NCBI RefSeq assembly: GCF_030445035.2
Contig: NC_080676.1
Coordinates: 16,654,940 to 16,718,939, forward strand
DNA length: 64,000 nucleotides
Direction: 5' to 3'
Source of the DNA: Dasypus novemcinctus
Taxonomy: Eukaryota; Chordata; Mammalia; Cingulata; Dasypodidae
Part shown: positions 53,022-64,000 of the stretch, one piece after another
Position numbering within the stretch: position 1 is the first letter of the stretch
How the letters are laid out: each line of letters begins with the position of its first letter
Program-made: the position numbers and the translations under genes
Notes under the pieces: model-generated
What the model was told of the DNA's origin: nothing
Database searches by the model: none
What the model saw: the letters and a program-made list of their open reading frames with translations, nothing else

Positions 53022-53458
53022 TAAAAAAAAGATTTGTTTATTTATTCTCACTCCTCCCTTCATTGTCTGCTCTCTGTGTCCATTCACTGTGTGTTCTTCT
53101 GTGTCTGCCTGTATTCTCATTAGGCAGCTGTGGGAACTGATCCTGGGACATCCGGAGTGGGAGAGAGGTGACCATTCTCTTGTGCCACCTCAGCTCCCTG
53201 ATTTGCTATGTCTCTTATTGTCTCTCCTCGTGTCTCTTTTTGTTGCTGTCATCTTGCTGCGCCAGATCTCCCCATCGGCCAGTACTCCTGTGTGGGGCAG
53301 CACTCCTACACAGGACAGCACTCCCTGCAGGCCAGACTCTACGTGGGTTAGCTCACCACACGGGCCCGCTTGCCTTCACCAGGAGGTCCTGGGCATCGAA
53401 TCCTGGGCCTCCTATATAGTAGATGGGAACCCAATTGCTTGAGCCACATCCGCCTCCA
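53022..53458 (-). mobile_element. Diverged DAS-like SINE of a different subtype
   Basis: The same overall layout (A-rich tail, GTCTGCTCTCTGTGTCCATTC, a right-end tRNA head around GAGCCACATCCGCCTCC), but with a different central body including GGGAGAGAGGTGACCATTC. No convincing target-site duplication was found. It is likely an older subfamily than the copies at 40.6 or 55.6 kb. Confidence 0.75.
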
Positions 53459-53679
53459 CTATAAATTAATATATATGTACTTGGTATGATCTTATGTGTT
53501 ATAAAGACTTAAAATATTATCAACATTAATAGAGTTTTAAATAAAACCTAGGAAAGTTGTAGCCACAATTCCACATTCAACAAATCAGACTGCTTTTATT
53601 GATCAATTTTTCTTTCCAAACTTTTATATAGAACATATGTTCTACACAGTTATACTTATTAGGATAGACACATTTTGCT

Positions 53680-54180
53680 TTTAAAATAAACTTTATTGAG
53701 GTATAATTTACAAACAATAAGTGCACCTATTTTAAGTATATATTTTGAAAAGTTTTGACAAAAGTTTTTATTTCATTACTACTTCCCAATTAATCTTCCA
53801 CAGCTCTAAGTTCAGACAAACCATGATATGCTTTGTGCCACTAGAAATTGGTTTAGCATTTTCTAGAATTTCAAATCAATACAAACATATATTATGAACT
53901 ATTTTGTACATGAATTCTTTTGTGTAGCATAATGTTGTTGCCTATATCTGTATTTCATTCCTTTTAATTGTTATGCAGTATTTAGTATATGAATAGACAA
54001 CAACTTGTTTCTCCATATACTTGTTGATGGACATTGGTTTGTTTATGTTTTGGGGCTATTATGAATAGATCTACTATGAGTGTGTGGGTTCAGATGTATG
54101 CGAGTACCATTTGCTACACATCCTCATATGGCATGTAATTATTTTTATTTTTTTCTTGAGCATCATTTTATAATGCTTTT
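53680..54180 (-). mobile_element. Old L1 3'-end fragment (antisense)
   Basis: TAAACTTTATTGAGGTATAATTTACA and, further right, ATTATGAATAGATCTACTATGAG follow the antisense 3'-region order of old L1s. Boundaries are approximate. Confidence 0.55.
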
Positions 54181-54508
54181 TAGTCTTCATAGTTAATCTT
54201 TAAATATATTTCGAATGTATATGTACAAGTATATACATACATACATATACAGGTAATTGAAAAAAAGGTGTTCAATGGAAAAGGAATTATTCTTTTTCAA
54301 GTTTTACTGATTCAAGGGCCTGTAGTCTACAAATTTTGTGGCCAGGACTGTCCTTTGGTAAAATTTGGAGACACGAAAATATTTTGCTTCAAATCTCCTT
54401 TTGGCTTGTCATTATAAGTCACACTTTTACCTGAGTTTTTCATCACTTTGGAACCAAGTTATTTATACATTAGACTCCTGCTTTGTATTAACATGTTAAT
54501 GCCTTTAA

Positions 54509-54615
54509 TGGATATAGCTATAGCTATAGATTTCAAGTTATATCTTTATCCACCTCTTTATCTGTATCTATGTCTCTGTCTATATCTAATCTATCATCTA
54601 TCATCTATCATCTCT
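54509..54615 (+). repeat. Imperfect ATCT/ATC microsatellite
   Basis: Runs of TATAGCTATAG, then CTGTCTATATCTAATC and three ATCTATC repeats. This is likely a degenerating tetranucleotide repeat. Confidence 0.7.
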
Positions 54616-55598
54616 CAATGCTCCTTAATCAGGTATTGTTTGAAGACTGATTCCTTTTAGTGGTAAAGCTAGTCTTGAGAATGCACTAAGTCATCTTGAG
54701 ATTTTCTCTGACTTTTGTAGGTCTAATTCCTACCTTGTAGAAGAATATATGAAAAGACAAAGCATCCTCTGTGTGAAAAGACAAAGATGCAGCATACCAA
54801 CATGTGTTTCTCTTCAGCTTCTTCATAATATTCCAATATAGGATGAGTTTGGAACATATTCTCCACTTTTTGAACTTTTACAAATTCTCAATTCCCTGTA
54901 CATCCCCTTCTTTGCCTGGCTGGATAGATAGAATGTACATTTTATGTGCTTCCCTGCCAGAGTGACCTTTCATTTCCCACGTGGCTTGAATTAGATACCG
55001 CAGTCCTCAATCACTCAATTACAGTCTAGGTCACAGCCAAGCAGGCAGCCTCAGGGGATGGTCAAGTTCAAGTTCAACTCATTAGCATCAATCTGGGCCA
55101 TGTTTTTGTGTTTCTGTTCCCATAGTTATTTTCAAAAAGTGCAGGATTCAGATGCTCTAAAAAAGTTTACCACTCCCAGTTTATGACTGTGGGACCAGTA
55201 GAAGATGGATTTTGAAATCAAGCAGACTCCCCCCTCCCTTCCGCCCTCCCTCCCTGCTTTCCTTCCAAGGAAATGGAACAGCAATGTAAAATTTCAAACA
55301 ACGCAGGAGGGTATACTATGGAAAGTAAGTATCCTTTCTACTTCAGTCCTCCAGACTCCTCTCCCAAAGGCAGCCACAGCAACATTTTCTTATGTATCCT
55401 TCCATAAATTCTCTTTTCATAATCAAGCATATATTTGCATTTATATCCTTTTAAAAAGGATGGAAACAACTTGTTTTGCATCTAGCTTTATTTTCTCTTA
55501 AAATGTCTTGAATAGTGTTCTAAAAGAGCACATACAGGTCTGCCTCTTCCTTTTTAGATTCTGTGTTTGACTGCATAGAATTTTGTTGTATGGATGTA
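54616..55598. other. Unclassified intergenic sequence
   Basis: No gene or confident repeat. A C/T-rich run occurs at 55229-55260. Weak old-L1-like antisense motifs occur at 55360-55560. Confidence 0.4.
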
Positions 55599-55609
55599 CA
55601 TACTTTCTT

Positions 55610-56062
55610 TTTAAAATTACTAATGTTTTCAATTTGTTTTTTTTTTTAAAGATTTATTTATTTATTTATTTCTCTCCCTCTCCCCCCCGCACCCCAGTTG
55701 TCTGTTCTCTGTGTCCATCTGCTGCGTCTTCTTTGTCTGCTTCTGTTGTTGTCAGTGGCACTGGGAATCCGTGTTTCTTTTTGTTGTGTCATCTTGTTGT
55801 GTCAGTTCTCTGCGTGTGCGGTGCCATTCCTGGGCAGGCTGCACTTTCTTTGGTGCTGGGCGGCTCTCTTTAGGGGGCGCACTCCTTGTGCGTGGGGCTC
55901 CCCTACGTTGGGGACACTCCTGCATGGCATGGCACTCCTTGCGCGCGTCAGCACTGCGCATGGGCCAGCTCCACACGGGTCAAGGAGGCCCGGGGTTTGA
56001 ACCACGGACCTCCCATGTGGTAGACGGACGCCCTAACCACTGGGCCAAGTCCGCTGCCCCCC
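55610..56062 (-). mobile_element. DAS-like SINE with extra sequence between tail and target-site duplication
   Basis: The tRNA head is at the right (GGCCAAGTCCGCTGCC) and the T run of the tail at 55639-55650. A 11-bp match CATACTTTCTT flanks it (55599-55609 and 56063-56073), but about 29 bp of unique DNA (55610-55638) separate the tail from the left copy. Either this is a 3' transduction or the match is chance. Confidence 0.8.
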
Positions 56063-56149
56063 CATACTTTCTTAAATCAAGCCCTTATTGAGGAACCTTG
56101 GTTATTTTTATTTAAAAATAGCTTTTTCTCACTACTAAAATAATGTAAA

Positions 56150-56345
56150 CTGTCACCCATAGTTAGTAGCAATGCTTCAACATATGTTCATTTTCAATTG
56201 TAACAAATGTACCACACTGATAAAATATGTTGTTGATGTGGGAAAGTATGGGAGGTGCACGGGGGAGGCATATGGGAATCCCTATATTTTTCATGTAATA
56301 TTTGTGTAGTCTAAAGCTTTTTTAAAAATAAAAAAAATTAAAAAA
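56150..56345 (+). mobile_element. L1 3' UTR fragment, plus orientation
   Basis: It reads through GTGGGAAAGTATGGGAGG, ATGGGAATCCCTATATTTTTC and TTTTTAAAAATAAAAAAAATT, the sense layout of the same L1 3' UTR group as 47858-48079, ending in an A-rich tail. The target-site duplication is unclear. Confidence 0.65.
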
Positions 56346-57490
56346 AGATAATGCTACAGTGAACATTCCTACAGCAGTATTAGGATAATTATGAGGTCAT
56401 TCCTAAAGTGAATTGCTGTGTCTAAACATGATAGTTATTGCTAAATTTTCCTTCAGTGAAGTTGTTTCAAATTACCCTCTCAACAAAAACATTTGAAAGT
56501 GCCTGGTTTCAAACTATATACCATCAAACTTTTTGATCTTTGCCTCCAAACTGATTTTCCTTCAATGGTGAGGAAGCAAATAACCTCAGTTCCTTTCTCA
56601 TCTTTTGCCACCTTTAATCTTCTTGTTTTATTCTCTTCAGAATAAACTGAAGGCTAAACTTATTAGGTTAACCATAAATTCCAAATGTTACTATGTAATC
56701 ACTCCTTATAAGGGTTAGGAAGAGGCGTGTCTTTGGGCCTTCGTTCAATTTCCATGCTTCAGTCCCTCTTTGCTCTAACTCTGCCCACATGCTGGTATGT
56801 GGCAGTGTTAATTGGGCGTTTTTGAATCTCGTACAGAATGTTCATCCAATTCATTTACCACAAAATTAAAAAAAATGAAGAAAGTGAACACAGTCATTAG
56901 AGTTGTTGTGAATAACTTTAGTATAATGTAAGTACAGAAAGAAAATAGAAAAACTACTATTAAGTACACCTTGCCCTCTGCAATGTAATACAATACAGAT
57001 TTACAATGTTAATTATTTCCACCATCTATTTAAAAGCTGTGAGATTGAAATATGAATATGAAAGAAATTTAAATACTAATTTACTTAAAAAAAATCTGTA
57101 CTTTATTAAAATATCATTATGCATATTTTAAAGTTAAAAGTCTGTGCTGTGTCAATGTTAGAGGTAAAATTCCCTTTTATTGTCCACTGAATGTGAGGGA
57201 AATTGGATTTGTCAGGAAGCTGATTGATATCTCGAAGTGTTTTGTTTTCAGTGACTGGCACTGCGGAGTTACAACCATCTATCATCTAACAGGTAATTAG
57301 TCAGATTTCTCATCATGAGCCTTCAATCCTGCTGTTTTATTATTGAAATACCACAAACCAGTAGGCAATTTGAATGCAGATAAAGTTCTCTGTCATGGTC
57401 TAAGGACAAAGACAACATTTTGCAATTCAGCAGTGTGAGTTTGAATAAAAGTCACCGAAATGTAAGTTTGGTTCTTACAAGGAAAGTCAT
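56346..57490. other. Unclassified intergenic sequence
   Basis: Unique-looking AT-rich sequence. No gene or named repeat is supported. Confidence 0.4.
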
Positions 57491-57494
57491 ATGA

Positions 57495-57940
57495 AGAATT
57501 TTATTTTTTTTCTTCTTCTTTATTTTCTTTTAAATGTTACATTAAAAAAATATGAGGTCCCCATGTACCCCCCACCCCACCCATGCCACCCCTCTCACAT
57601 CAACAGACTCTTCCATCATTGTGGCACATCCACTGCACCTGGCGAATACATTCTGGAGAACTGCTGCAGCACATGGACAGTGGTCCACATTGTAGTCCAC
57701 ACTCTCCCCCAGTCCACCCAGTGGGCCACGGCAGGACACACAACGTCCAGCATCTGTCCCTGCAGCACCACTTAGGACAACTCCAAATCCTGAAAATGCC
57801 CCCACACCATACCTCTTCTTCCCTCTCCCGACCATCAGCAGCCACCGTGGCCACCCTCTCCACATCACTACTACAATTTCTTCCCTCACTAATCACAATA
57901 GTTCCCCAGCAGAACACCGGTCAGTTCACTATTTGATATT
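57495..57940 (-). mobile_element. 5'-truncated L1 3' end (antisense)
   Basis: A T-rich tail at the left precedes TATGAGGTCCCCATGTACCCC and about 390 bp of C/A-rich antisense L1 3' UTR. These include ACTCTCCCCCAGTCCACCCAG and CTGTCCCTGCAGCACCAC. It is the best-preserved copy of this 3' UTR in the window and the reference for the inverted part of 47725-47857. The open frames on both strands (57542-57936) are artefacts of its low stop density. Confidence 0.75.
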
Positions 57941-58020
57941 TTATGTCCTCTAAAGTGACAATGGAGAAACTTGTTGTTTCCAAAAGCAGCCTAATGTTCA
58001 AATAAGAACTCACTTTATTA

Positions 58021-58436
58021 TTATTTTTTAAAGATTTATTTTATTTATTTCTTTCCCCTTCCCCTCTGTTGTCTGCTCTCTGAGTCTATTTGCTGTGTGT
58101 TCTTCTGCATCTGCTTGCATTATCAGGCAGCACCGGGAATCTGTGTCTCTTTTTTTATTACATCATCTTGCTGTGCCAGCTCTCCATGTGTGGTGCCACT
58201 TCTGGGCAGGCTCTACTTTTTTCAAATGGGGTGGCTCTCCTTGCAAGGTGCACTCCTTGAGTGTAGGGCATCCCTCCACGGGGTGCCCCTGCATGGCATG
58301 GCACTCCTTGTGCTTGTGTGTGGCAGCGCTGCACGTGGGCCAGCTTACCACACGGGTCAGGAGGCCCTGGGTATCAAACCCTGGACGTCCTATATGGTAG
58401 GTGGATGCTCTATCAGTTGAGCCACATCCACTTCCC
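58021..58436 (-). mobile_element. DAS-like SINE with perfect 17-bp target-site duplication
   Basis: The duplication AAGAACTCACTTTATTA is identical at 58004-58020 and 58437-58453. T-rich tail at the left, tRNA head at the right (GAGCCACATCCACTTCCC). The body is a diverged subtype closer to the copy at 53022-53458. Confidence 0.92.
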
Positions 58437-58453
58437 AAGAACTCACTTTATTA

Positions 58454-59965
58454 CAGCATCTCACAAGTAGAAAGTTAAGTGGGTGAACAATTTATTGCAC
58501 AAAATAATTAGATAAAATAAATAAACTTTATCTTGAATCACCTTTATCCATTTTCCAAACTATTTTGAGATGGTGGATGAAAGTAATTTATAGTTAACAA
58601 TAGCTAAAAATATGAAAAGTTTACTTGTCTTAGAAATCATTTCATAGTGAATCTAGAAATTAAAGTAGTGGGAAATTTCAAAGATGAATGATGTATTCAT
58701 TCTTACATATGCTTTATATTAAACAGGCTTGTTTTAAACTTGATGCTAAGATACATTTGGGGCTTTGATGGTTTATAGATCTAAGACAGTTAATTCACAA
58801 TATTGGCATCCCAACAAGGATGGTAGCTTCATACTATTGAATATCATTTTCTTGACAATTCAAAATTATTCATTATATTTCAGAGAAATGGATCTCATAA
58901 TACCTCAGCTTTCCAGAAAGTCATAGGACCCCATGGTCATTACGTCTTAATGAGGTGTAAATATAATACATCTTCCTTCAAAGTTTTGTGATAAGAATAA
59001 ACTTATATTCTTTTCTCAAATCTGAGTTAAATGATACTTTATCCCAAAATTAATATGCAAGGCATAAAACTTACATAAAAATTAACCAGATCAAGTTTAA
59101 ATGTTTAAAATCACGTGCCCAGTTATTTCTGTTGGTAAATGGCAGAATTTATCAGAAGGAAAATTCTTACATAATTGACTTTGCTTTAAAATATAAAGTA
59201 ATCTCTAGTTTAACATGAGGATTAAATGGATAATTTATAAATGTGGTGCATAATGTATGCATTCCACAATTTCTATGCAATTTGTATAATGTAATATCAA
59301 ACATTATCACTCTTGCTTAGACTTGTTTAGAATGCTAGTATTATAAATTTTTCTGGTGGTATCTTTGCTAAAAACACATTAATCATCTATATATCTCTGT
59401 GTTACCTTAACTAGCACACACTTTAGGTCTACCATTAATATTTCATAAGACCTTATGAAAAAAAAACCGATTTATTACAAACCATATGATAGGTATTATC
59501 ATATGAAGAATAAAAATTTAAGACAGAGTTTATAACACAAAAGAAGGCACCTTGTTAAACAGAGAAATAAAATATTACATACACTTTTGCTCAAAGTAGA
59601 TAGAACGGGGATAACATTTCCAGATTTGGATAAGAAGATAACGAATTTACTTTCTGCCACAAAATTCAAAGTTACTAGTTCTCTGAGAATTTTATTTAGG
59701 TAATATTTATGCAACATCAAATAAACACAAACTGTTACCTTAAGTCAATCTTTCAAGTTTTTACAGACATTGAGAAGGAGCATACACATCCTGCTGGCTT
59801 GGCCATGATGCCAAAATATATTGAATTTTATTTCTGGTTATAAGAGAAGGGAAATTCTGTATGTTCATACAGTTGGCCACTTGACTACACTGTGGTGTAA
59901 TAACCAAGACTTTTTGAGTGGAAGGTGACATGTTAGACAGTTTAAGTTCATTTGCTCATTTACCA
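58454..59965. other. Unclassified AT-rich intergenic sequence
   Basis: No gene. Short random open frames. No confidently named repeat. Confidence 0.4.
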
Positions 59966-59969
59966 CCTC

Positions 59970-60095
59970 TCTTCTATTAAGGAAGTATTATTGTCATTAC
60001 CATTTTGAGATAATGGAGGCTAAGAGCGATTAAATAACATGTCTGATTCCAAATATCGAGTATGGTGGTGGAGATGAGTTGAATCCAGGCTCTTT
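59970..60095 (-). mobile_element. MIR SINE (antisense), diverged
   Basis: ATTACCATTTTGAGATAATGGAGGCTAAGAGCG through TTGAATCCAGGC follows the antisense MIR order (bulge of ATTTTACAGATGAGGAAACTGAGGC to GATTCGAACCCAGGC). Confidence 0.6.
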
Positions 60096-60444
60096 GTTAA
60101 AACTCGTTGTCTCACTGCCTCCTACTACCAAGGCACAATATGGCTCTTATCCTAAGCACTTCTCTGACCACGTATTTTTGAGAGACCATGTCTATAACAG
60201 CCTTCATGTTGGGGTGCTGAAGGGTGGCATACTGGGTTATCATCTTTGTTGCCTCTTGACACAGTGCCTACTGACTTTCTTCTGTAGGTCTCCTTTGGTC
60301 AGCAAATTGGTCTCTTTTCAATGTTGCTCGTTCCTGAACCTGAAGCTCAAGGAGATGATCACACAACGGTTAAATGGTAGTGTTCGGTAACTCTTCCTCT
60401 CAAGAAACACAAATCATTTTTATTCACTAAAGTATATTTTCTAT

Positions 60445-60560
60445 ATGAACTTGACCGAGTTGTTTACTCTGCACCTCAGTGTTCACCTCTATAAAATGGG
60501 AATTGATAAGAACACCTGTGCTAGCTGTTGCGTGTGTCTGCTGTGGGCAGGTGTTGAATA
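60445..60560 (+). mobile_element. MIR SINE, diverged
   Basis: GTTTACTCTGCACCTCAGTG and CTCTATAAAATGGGAATTGATAAG match the MIR core segment CTCTGTGCCTCAGTTTCCTC-ATCTGTAAAATGGG. Confidence 0.65.
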
Positions 60561-61245
60561 ATGTGTTCATTTTCTATAGGCTCCTGTTTCCTCCTGTTTG
60601 AAAGCTTCAATAACTTTTCTGGCTTATGTTTCAGTAAAGTGAGGCTGTAACTCTAAAATAACAGGAAACTTTATTTGAAGTTATTTGACTTAATTTAACT
60701 GGGGTAATTGGTAGCAGGAAAACTTTATTCTCACATTTATTTTATTGAGTCAAAGACCAACATTCATGAACTTCTGGGAGAATTACCTATTAATACTAAG
60801 ATTTTAAAACAAACCCGTCAATAAGGATGGTGTTTGGACATAATTCTACAGCACATAATTCTGATATACTTTCTCCAGAATAACTTACTAATATCATTCC
60901 TTACAATGTTCTCTTGGGATCAATAAATTTAGAATCACCCGAAGTGCTGGATAAAAATGTAATTTCCTGAGCCCACTCCAGAATGAATGAATTACAATCT
61001 CTGGGAGAAATGAGAAGGAATCAGTGTCATTCAAGGAAATATTGTATTGACTGATTGATTTCTCAATGTTGTATCAGGTGTCAAGGCTATATCAAGATCT
61101 AGATTCTGGGAACTCATAATCTTAATGGGTATATCAGACATACAAACAGATTACAAAATAACATGGTAAAGTCTAAAGGAGAGGTGTGTAAAACGTCTAT
61201 TAGGAAAGCATGGAGGAGGAAATGACTAATTGAGCTTCTAGGGAA
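60561..61245. other. Unclassified intergenic sequence
   Basis: No gene. Possibly ancient repeat remnants too diverged to name. Confidence 0.35.
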
Positions 61246-61246
61246 T

Positions 61247-62760
61247 TTAGAGGGGGTTGATTGCACCTGAGACATGGAAGTTGAGTTGGATTTTGAGGGG
61301 TGGGTAGGATTTTACAAGGGAGAGAATGGGAATTGGGAACAGAGAGGACTTTCTAGACAAAAGGAATGGTAAATTAAATGACGCAAGTATAAGAGGTGAA
61401 TTTGTAAGGAGCGCTCTTATACACTGTTCTTGGAAATGTAAATTGTTAGAGACTTTTTGGAGACCAAGTAGGCAGTATAAAATCTTTTGACCCTGCATTT
61501 TTAGTTTTTGGTATCTACTCCAGGGAAACACCTGTACATGTGTACACAGGCATGCACACTGCAGGAAACAATCAAAATATCACTACTCAAGGGCATTTTT
61601 AAGGCATAGTGCCTTGATTTATTTATCAAGTATTTACTCACATTCATTATTATTGATATTTAAAAGGAGCTACTATGCTCTAGACACTGGAAATAAAACA
61701 ATGAACAAAATAGAAAAAAAATCTGACCTCATGTAGCTTATATTATAGTGTGTTTATAAGGAGATAGGCAAGAAACAAAATTAAAAGGTAAAGTATTCAG
61801 AATGTTGTATGTGATTAGCGTTAAGGAGAAAAAGAACAAGATACGAAGTGTGGGGTTTGGGGTGGAGACATGGAAAGGATGGTTTGTAATTTTAAATAGT
61901 ATGACCAGAGTCCTAAATAAGAAGAATACTTTTGAAAAAACATAAAGCATGTGAGGGAGGGAATCATGTTGATATTCTGGGGAAGAGTAACTAGTCAGGG
62001 TTTGAATAAGGGCAAAGACCCTGCATTTGGAGCATACCTGGTGTGTTTGTGGATAGCAGGGAGGCCGTGTGACTGGAGCAGAGTGAGTGAGGAGAACTAG
62101 TTGGAGATAAGCTCAGGGCACAAGTGTGTGTGTGTGTGTGGGCCCATTGAGTAGGTAGGGCTTGTAGCCATTGTGAGGACCTCAGATTTGACTTGAGCGG
62201 AACTGAATCGTTGCAGGACTTCAAGCAGTGGAGAGGCATGGTCCACTTTTGTTTTAATAGAATTATTCTGAGGTTGTGTAGAGAGCAGACTGGAGGGACA
62301 AGGTTGGAAGTAGGGAAATCAGTTTGGATTTCAGATGAGAAATACTGCAGTAATCCAGATGAGAATGTTTATAGCTGTGACCAGGGTTGTGGTGGTTGAT
62401 GTGGTGAGAAGAGCTTGGATTCTGGATATACATATATGGAAAACAGGGCCAACAGAATTTTCTCATAGATAGGATGTGGGGTGAAAGGGCTTTAGCCGGA
62501 GTGCAAGAAAGAGAGGGGAGGAATGGCTTGGGGAGGGAGCGATCAGGAGTATAGGCTTTGACCATGTAGGTCTTAGATGTCCATCAGGCATCTTTTTAGG
62601 GTTGGGGATTGGGCAGTTTTATATCTGGATCAGGAGTAAGTTCCATCCCAGAGACATGAACTTGGGTGTTGTCAGTGTATAAATGGTATTTAAAATCATG
62701 AGATGTAGGATATCTCCAAGGGCTCAAGAATTTGGAAAAATAGGAATTAAGAAGAATCAG
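61247..62760 (-). mobile_element. L2 LINE (antisense), long diverged copy
   Basis: The plus strand carries CTAGACACTGGAAATAAAACAATG, GGAGCAGAGTGAGTGAGGAG, TAGCCATTGTGAGGACCTC and CAGTAATCCAGATGAGAATG. The minus-strand frame at 62263-62565 reads HLDYCSISHL, a decayed form of the L2 RLDYCNSLLTGLP motif. A (GT)n tract lies inside at about 62125-62140. The copy is dead, with frame breaks. Confidence 0.75.
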
Positions 62761-62849
62761 GAGGACAATAGCATTTGCTAATACTAGTAAGCTAAAACAT
62801 ATAGCATTTATGTCATATTCTAAAGGATTTGCATTTAACCCATACAAAA

Positions 62850-62975
62850 CCCTAGGAGGGAGGTCATGTTGCTATTCCCAGTTCCTTGAAGAGAAAACTG
62901 AGGTTAGGTGGAGGAGGTTAAGTGACACACAGGTGGTAGAAGCGTAGAGCTGGGTTTTGATCCTAGGGTTTCTGT
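62850..62975 (-). mobile_element. MIR SINE (antisense), diverged
   Basis: GTTCCTTGAAGAGAAAACTGAGG, GGTTAAGTGACACACAGG and AGAGCTGGGTTTTGATCC follow the antisense MIR layout. Confidence 0.65.
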
Positions 62976-64000
62976 TCTTAATTACTGATGCGATTATGAG
63001 AAAGTTAGTTGCAGAATAATGCTACCAGTAAGATATAAATGTCAAGCCTTTAAAAATGGTCATTTCTTTCTGTACATCAATGTATTTGAAAATAATTGCT
63101 GAAGAAAGATCTGGACATATACATATCAAACAGAAAGGAAAGGTTTGTGTTGATTAAGGAGACTGCAGATTCACAGGAGTAATAGCTACATCATTTATGA
63201 AATAAAGAACCACTTGGGTATGCCACCATTTCCTGATTCATAGTGTTCATTCCTACCTATTTCATCACTCTTGAATCTGAGTAGATTCTTAGTTGAAATG
63301 GTTTTTTGGACATGAATTAGAAGAATAATGCTTAAGGATATTGCTTTAGGCTAGAAACAATTAGACAAATATAATGAATGTCTGCAAAATAAGCTCTGAC
63401 CTAGTCTTATTTTTAAAATATAAATATAATTTTGCTACAAGAAAATTACATTGAAACAAAATTTATCATGGATGCGCTATGGTCTGTATAAGATTCTTTG
63501 TTACCTCCTCACTAATTCATATTTATTAATATCTAAATCCTAAAGTACAAAGAATTTTTGCAAATGGACTTTTAAATTTCACTCCAATATGCTTTCTATT
63601 ATGCTAATATTTTAAGTATCATGCTAAGGGAAATATTAATTCAATCAAAGACTACTCTACTGCTTAAAAACTTGGCATGAAAATATCCTTGATTATTAAT
63701 TCATGGAGTCATAAATAAAATATAAGTTAAATTAATTTTGACTTTGCATTCGGTTTCATCTTAAGGCCACATTCTGCCCTTTAGCATTCCAGCTGATGTC
63801 CCCAGGAAAGGTTTGCAGCTGTTTTCATAACCAGCTGTATAGTGACTCACCTGCTAGACCTATGCTGCTATCCTTGTGAGAGCCCAGTGGCAAGGTATTG
63901 ATTTCTTCAAAAACTACTAACATTCCCAATGATGGGGGGCAGGGGGGAGTGAAGAATAGAGCAGAGGGAAATGGGAAGAAGAAATCTTAGGAATCTTCAG
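62976..64000. other. Unclassified AT-rich intergenic sequence to the right edge
   Basis: No gene, RNA gene or confidently named repeat seen. Confidence 0.4.

Noticed and set aside
57542-57936. Opposed open frames of 105-117 codons
   Set aside because: They lie wholly within an L1 3' UTR remnant.

Overview
The window is mammalian nuclear DNA holding the head-to-head ZIC4-ZIC1 developmental gene pair and about 44 kb of gene-free sequence beyond ZIC1. No bacterial, phage, CRISPR or operon-type system is visible. Copies of a roughly 400-bp tRNA-headed SINE (A box, B box, poly(A) tail, target-site duplications) resemble the DAS SINEs of armadillos. Together with lineage-specific L1 3' ends, this makes an armadillo such as Dasypus novemcinctus the most likely source. 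That species call rests on remembered repeat families, not on a search.

Layout. Positions 1-8122 carry the 5' half of ZIC4 on the minus strand: a short first coding exon (8038-8107), a 6-kb intron, and the exon for zinc fingers 1-3 (1376-1993). The exons for fingers 4-5 and the C-terminus lie left of the window. Positions 8123-14500 hold the presumed ZIC4 5' end and the intergenic control region. ZIC1 is complete on the plus strand: promoter and 5' UTR about 14500-15481, three coding exons (15482-16457, 17931-18094, 18725-18922) giving 445 residues, and a 3' UTR ending near 19970. Positions 20000-24600 are single-copy, AT-rich and possibly conserved. Two CpG-island-like blocks without a recognisable protein gene follow (about 24640-27060 and 28380-30040). 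From about 34 kb to 63 kb the sequence is ordinary repeat-rich mammalian DNA: an approximately 6.8-kb antisense L1 with nested SINEs, several DAS SINEs, L2, MIR and hAT remnants.

Biology. ZIC1 and ZIC4 are paralogous five-finger C2H2 transcription factors, active in dorsal neural tube, cerebellum and somites, that share an intergenic control region; loss of both in humans is associated with Dandy-Walker malformation. The near absence of recognisable transposons from 1 to about 34 kb, against dense repeats afterwards, fits a regulatory domain intolerant of insertions. The most unusual observations are the gene-less CpG islands with NRF1-like and CRE motifs, a palindromic pair of homeodomain-type sites in a ZIC4 intron, stacked uORFs in the ZIC1 leader, and well-preserved nested or inverted retroelement insertions with readable target-site duplications.
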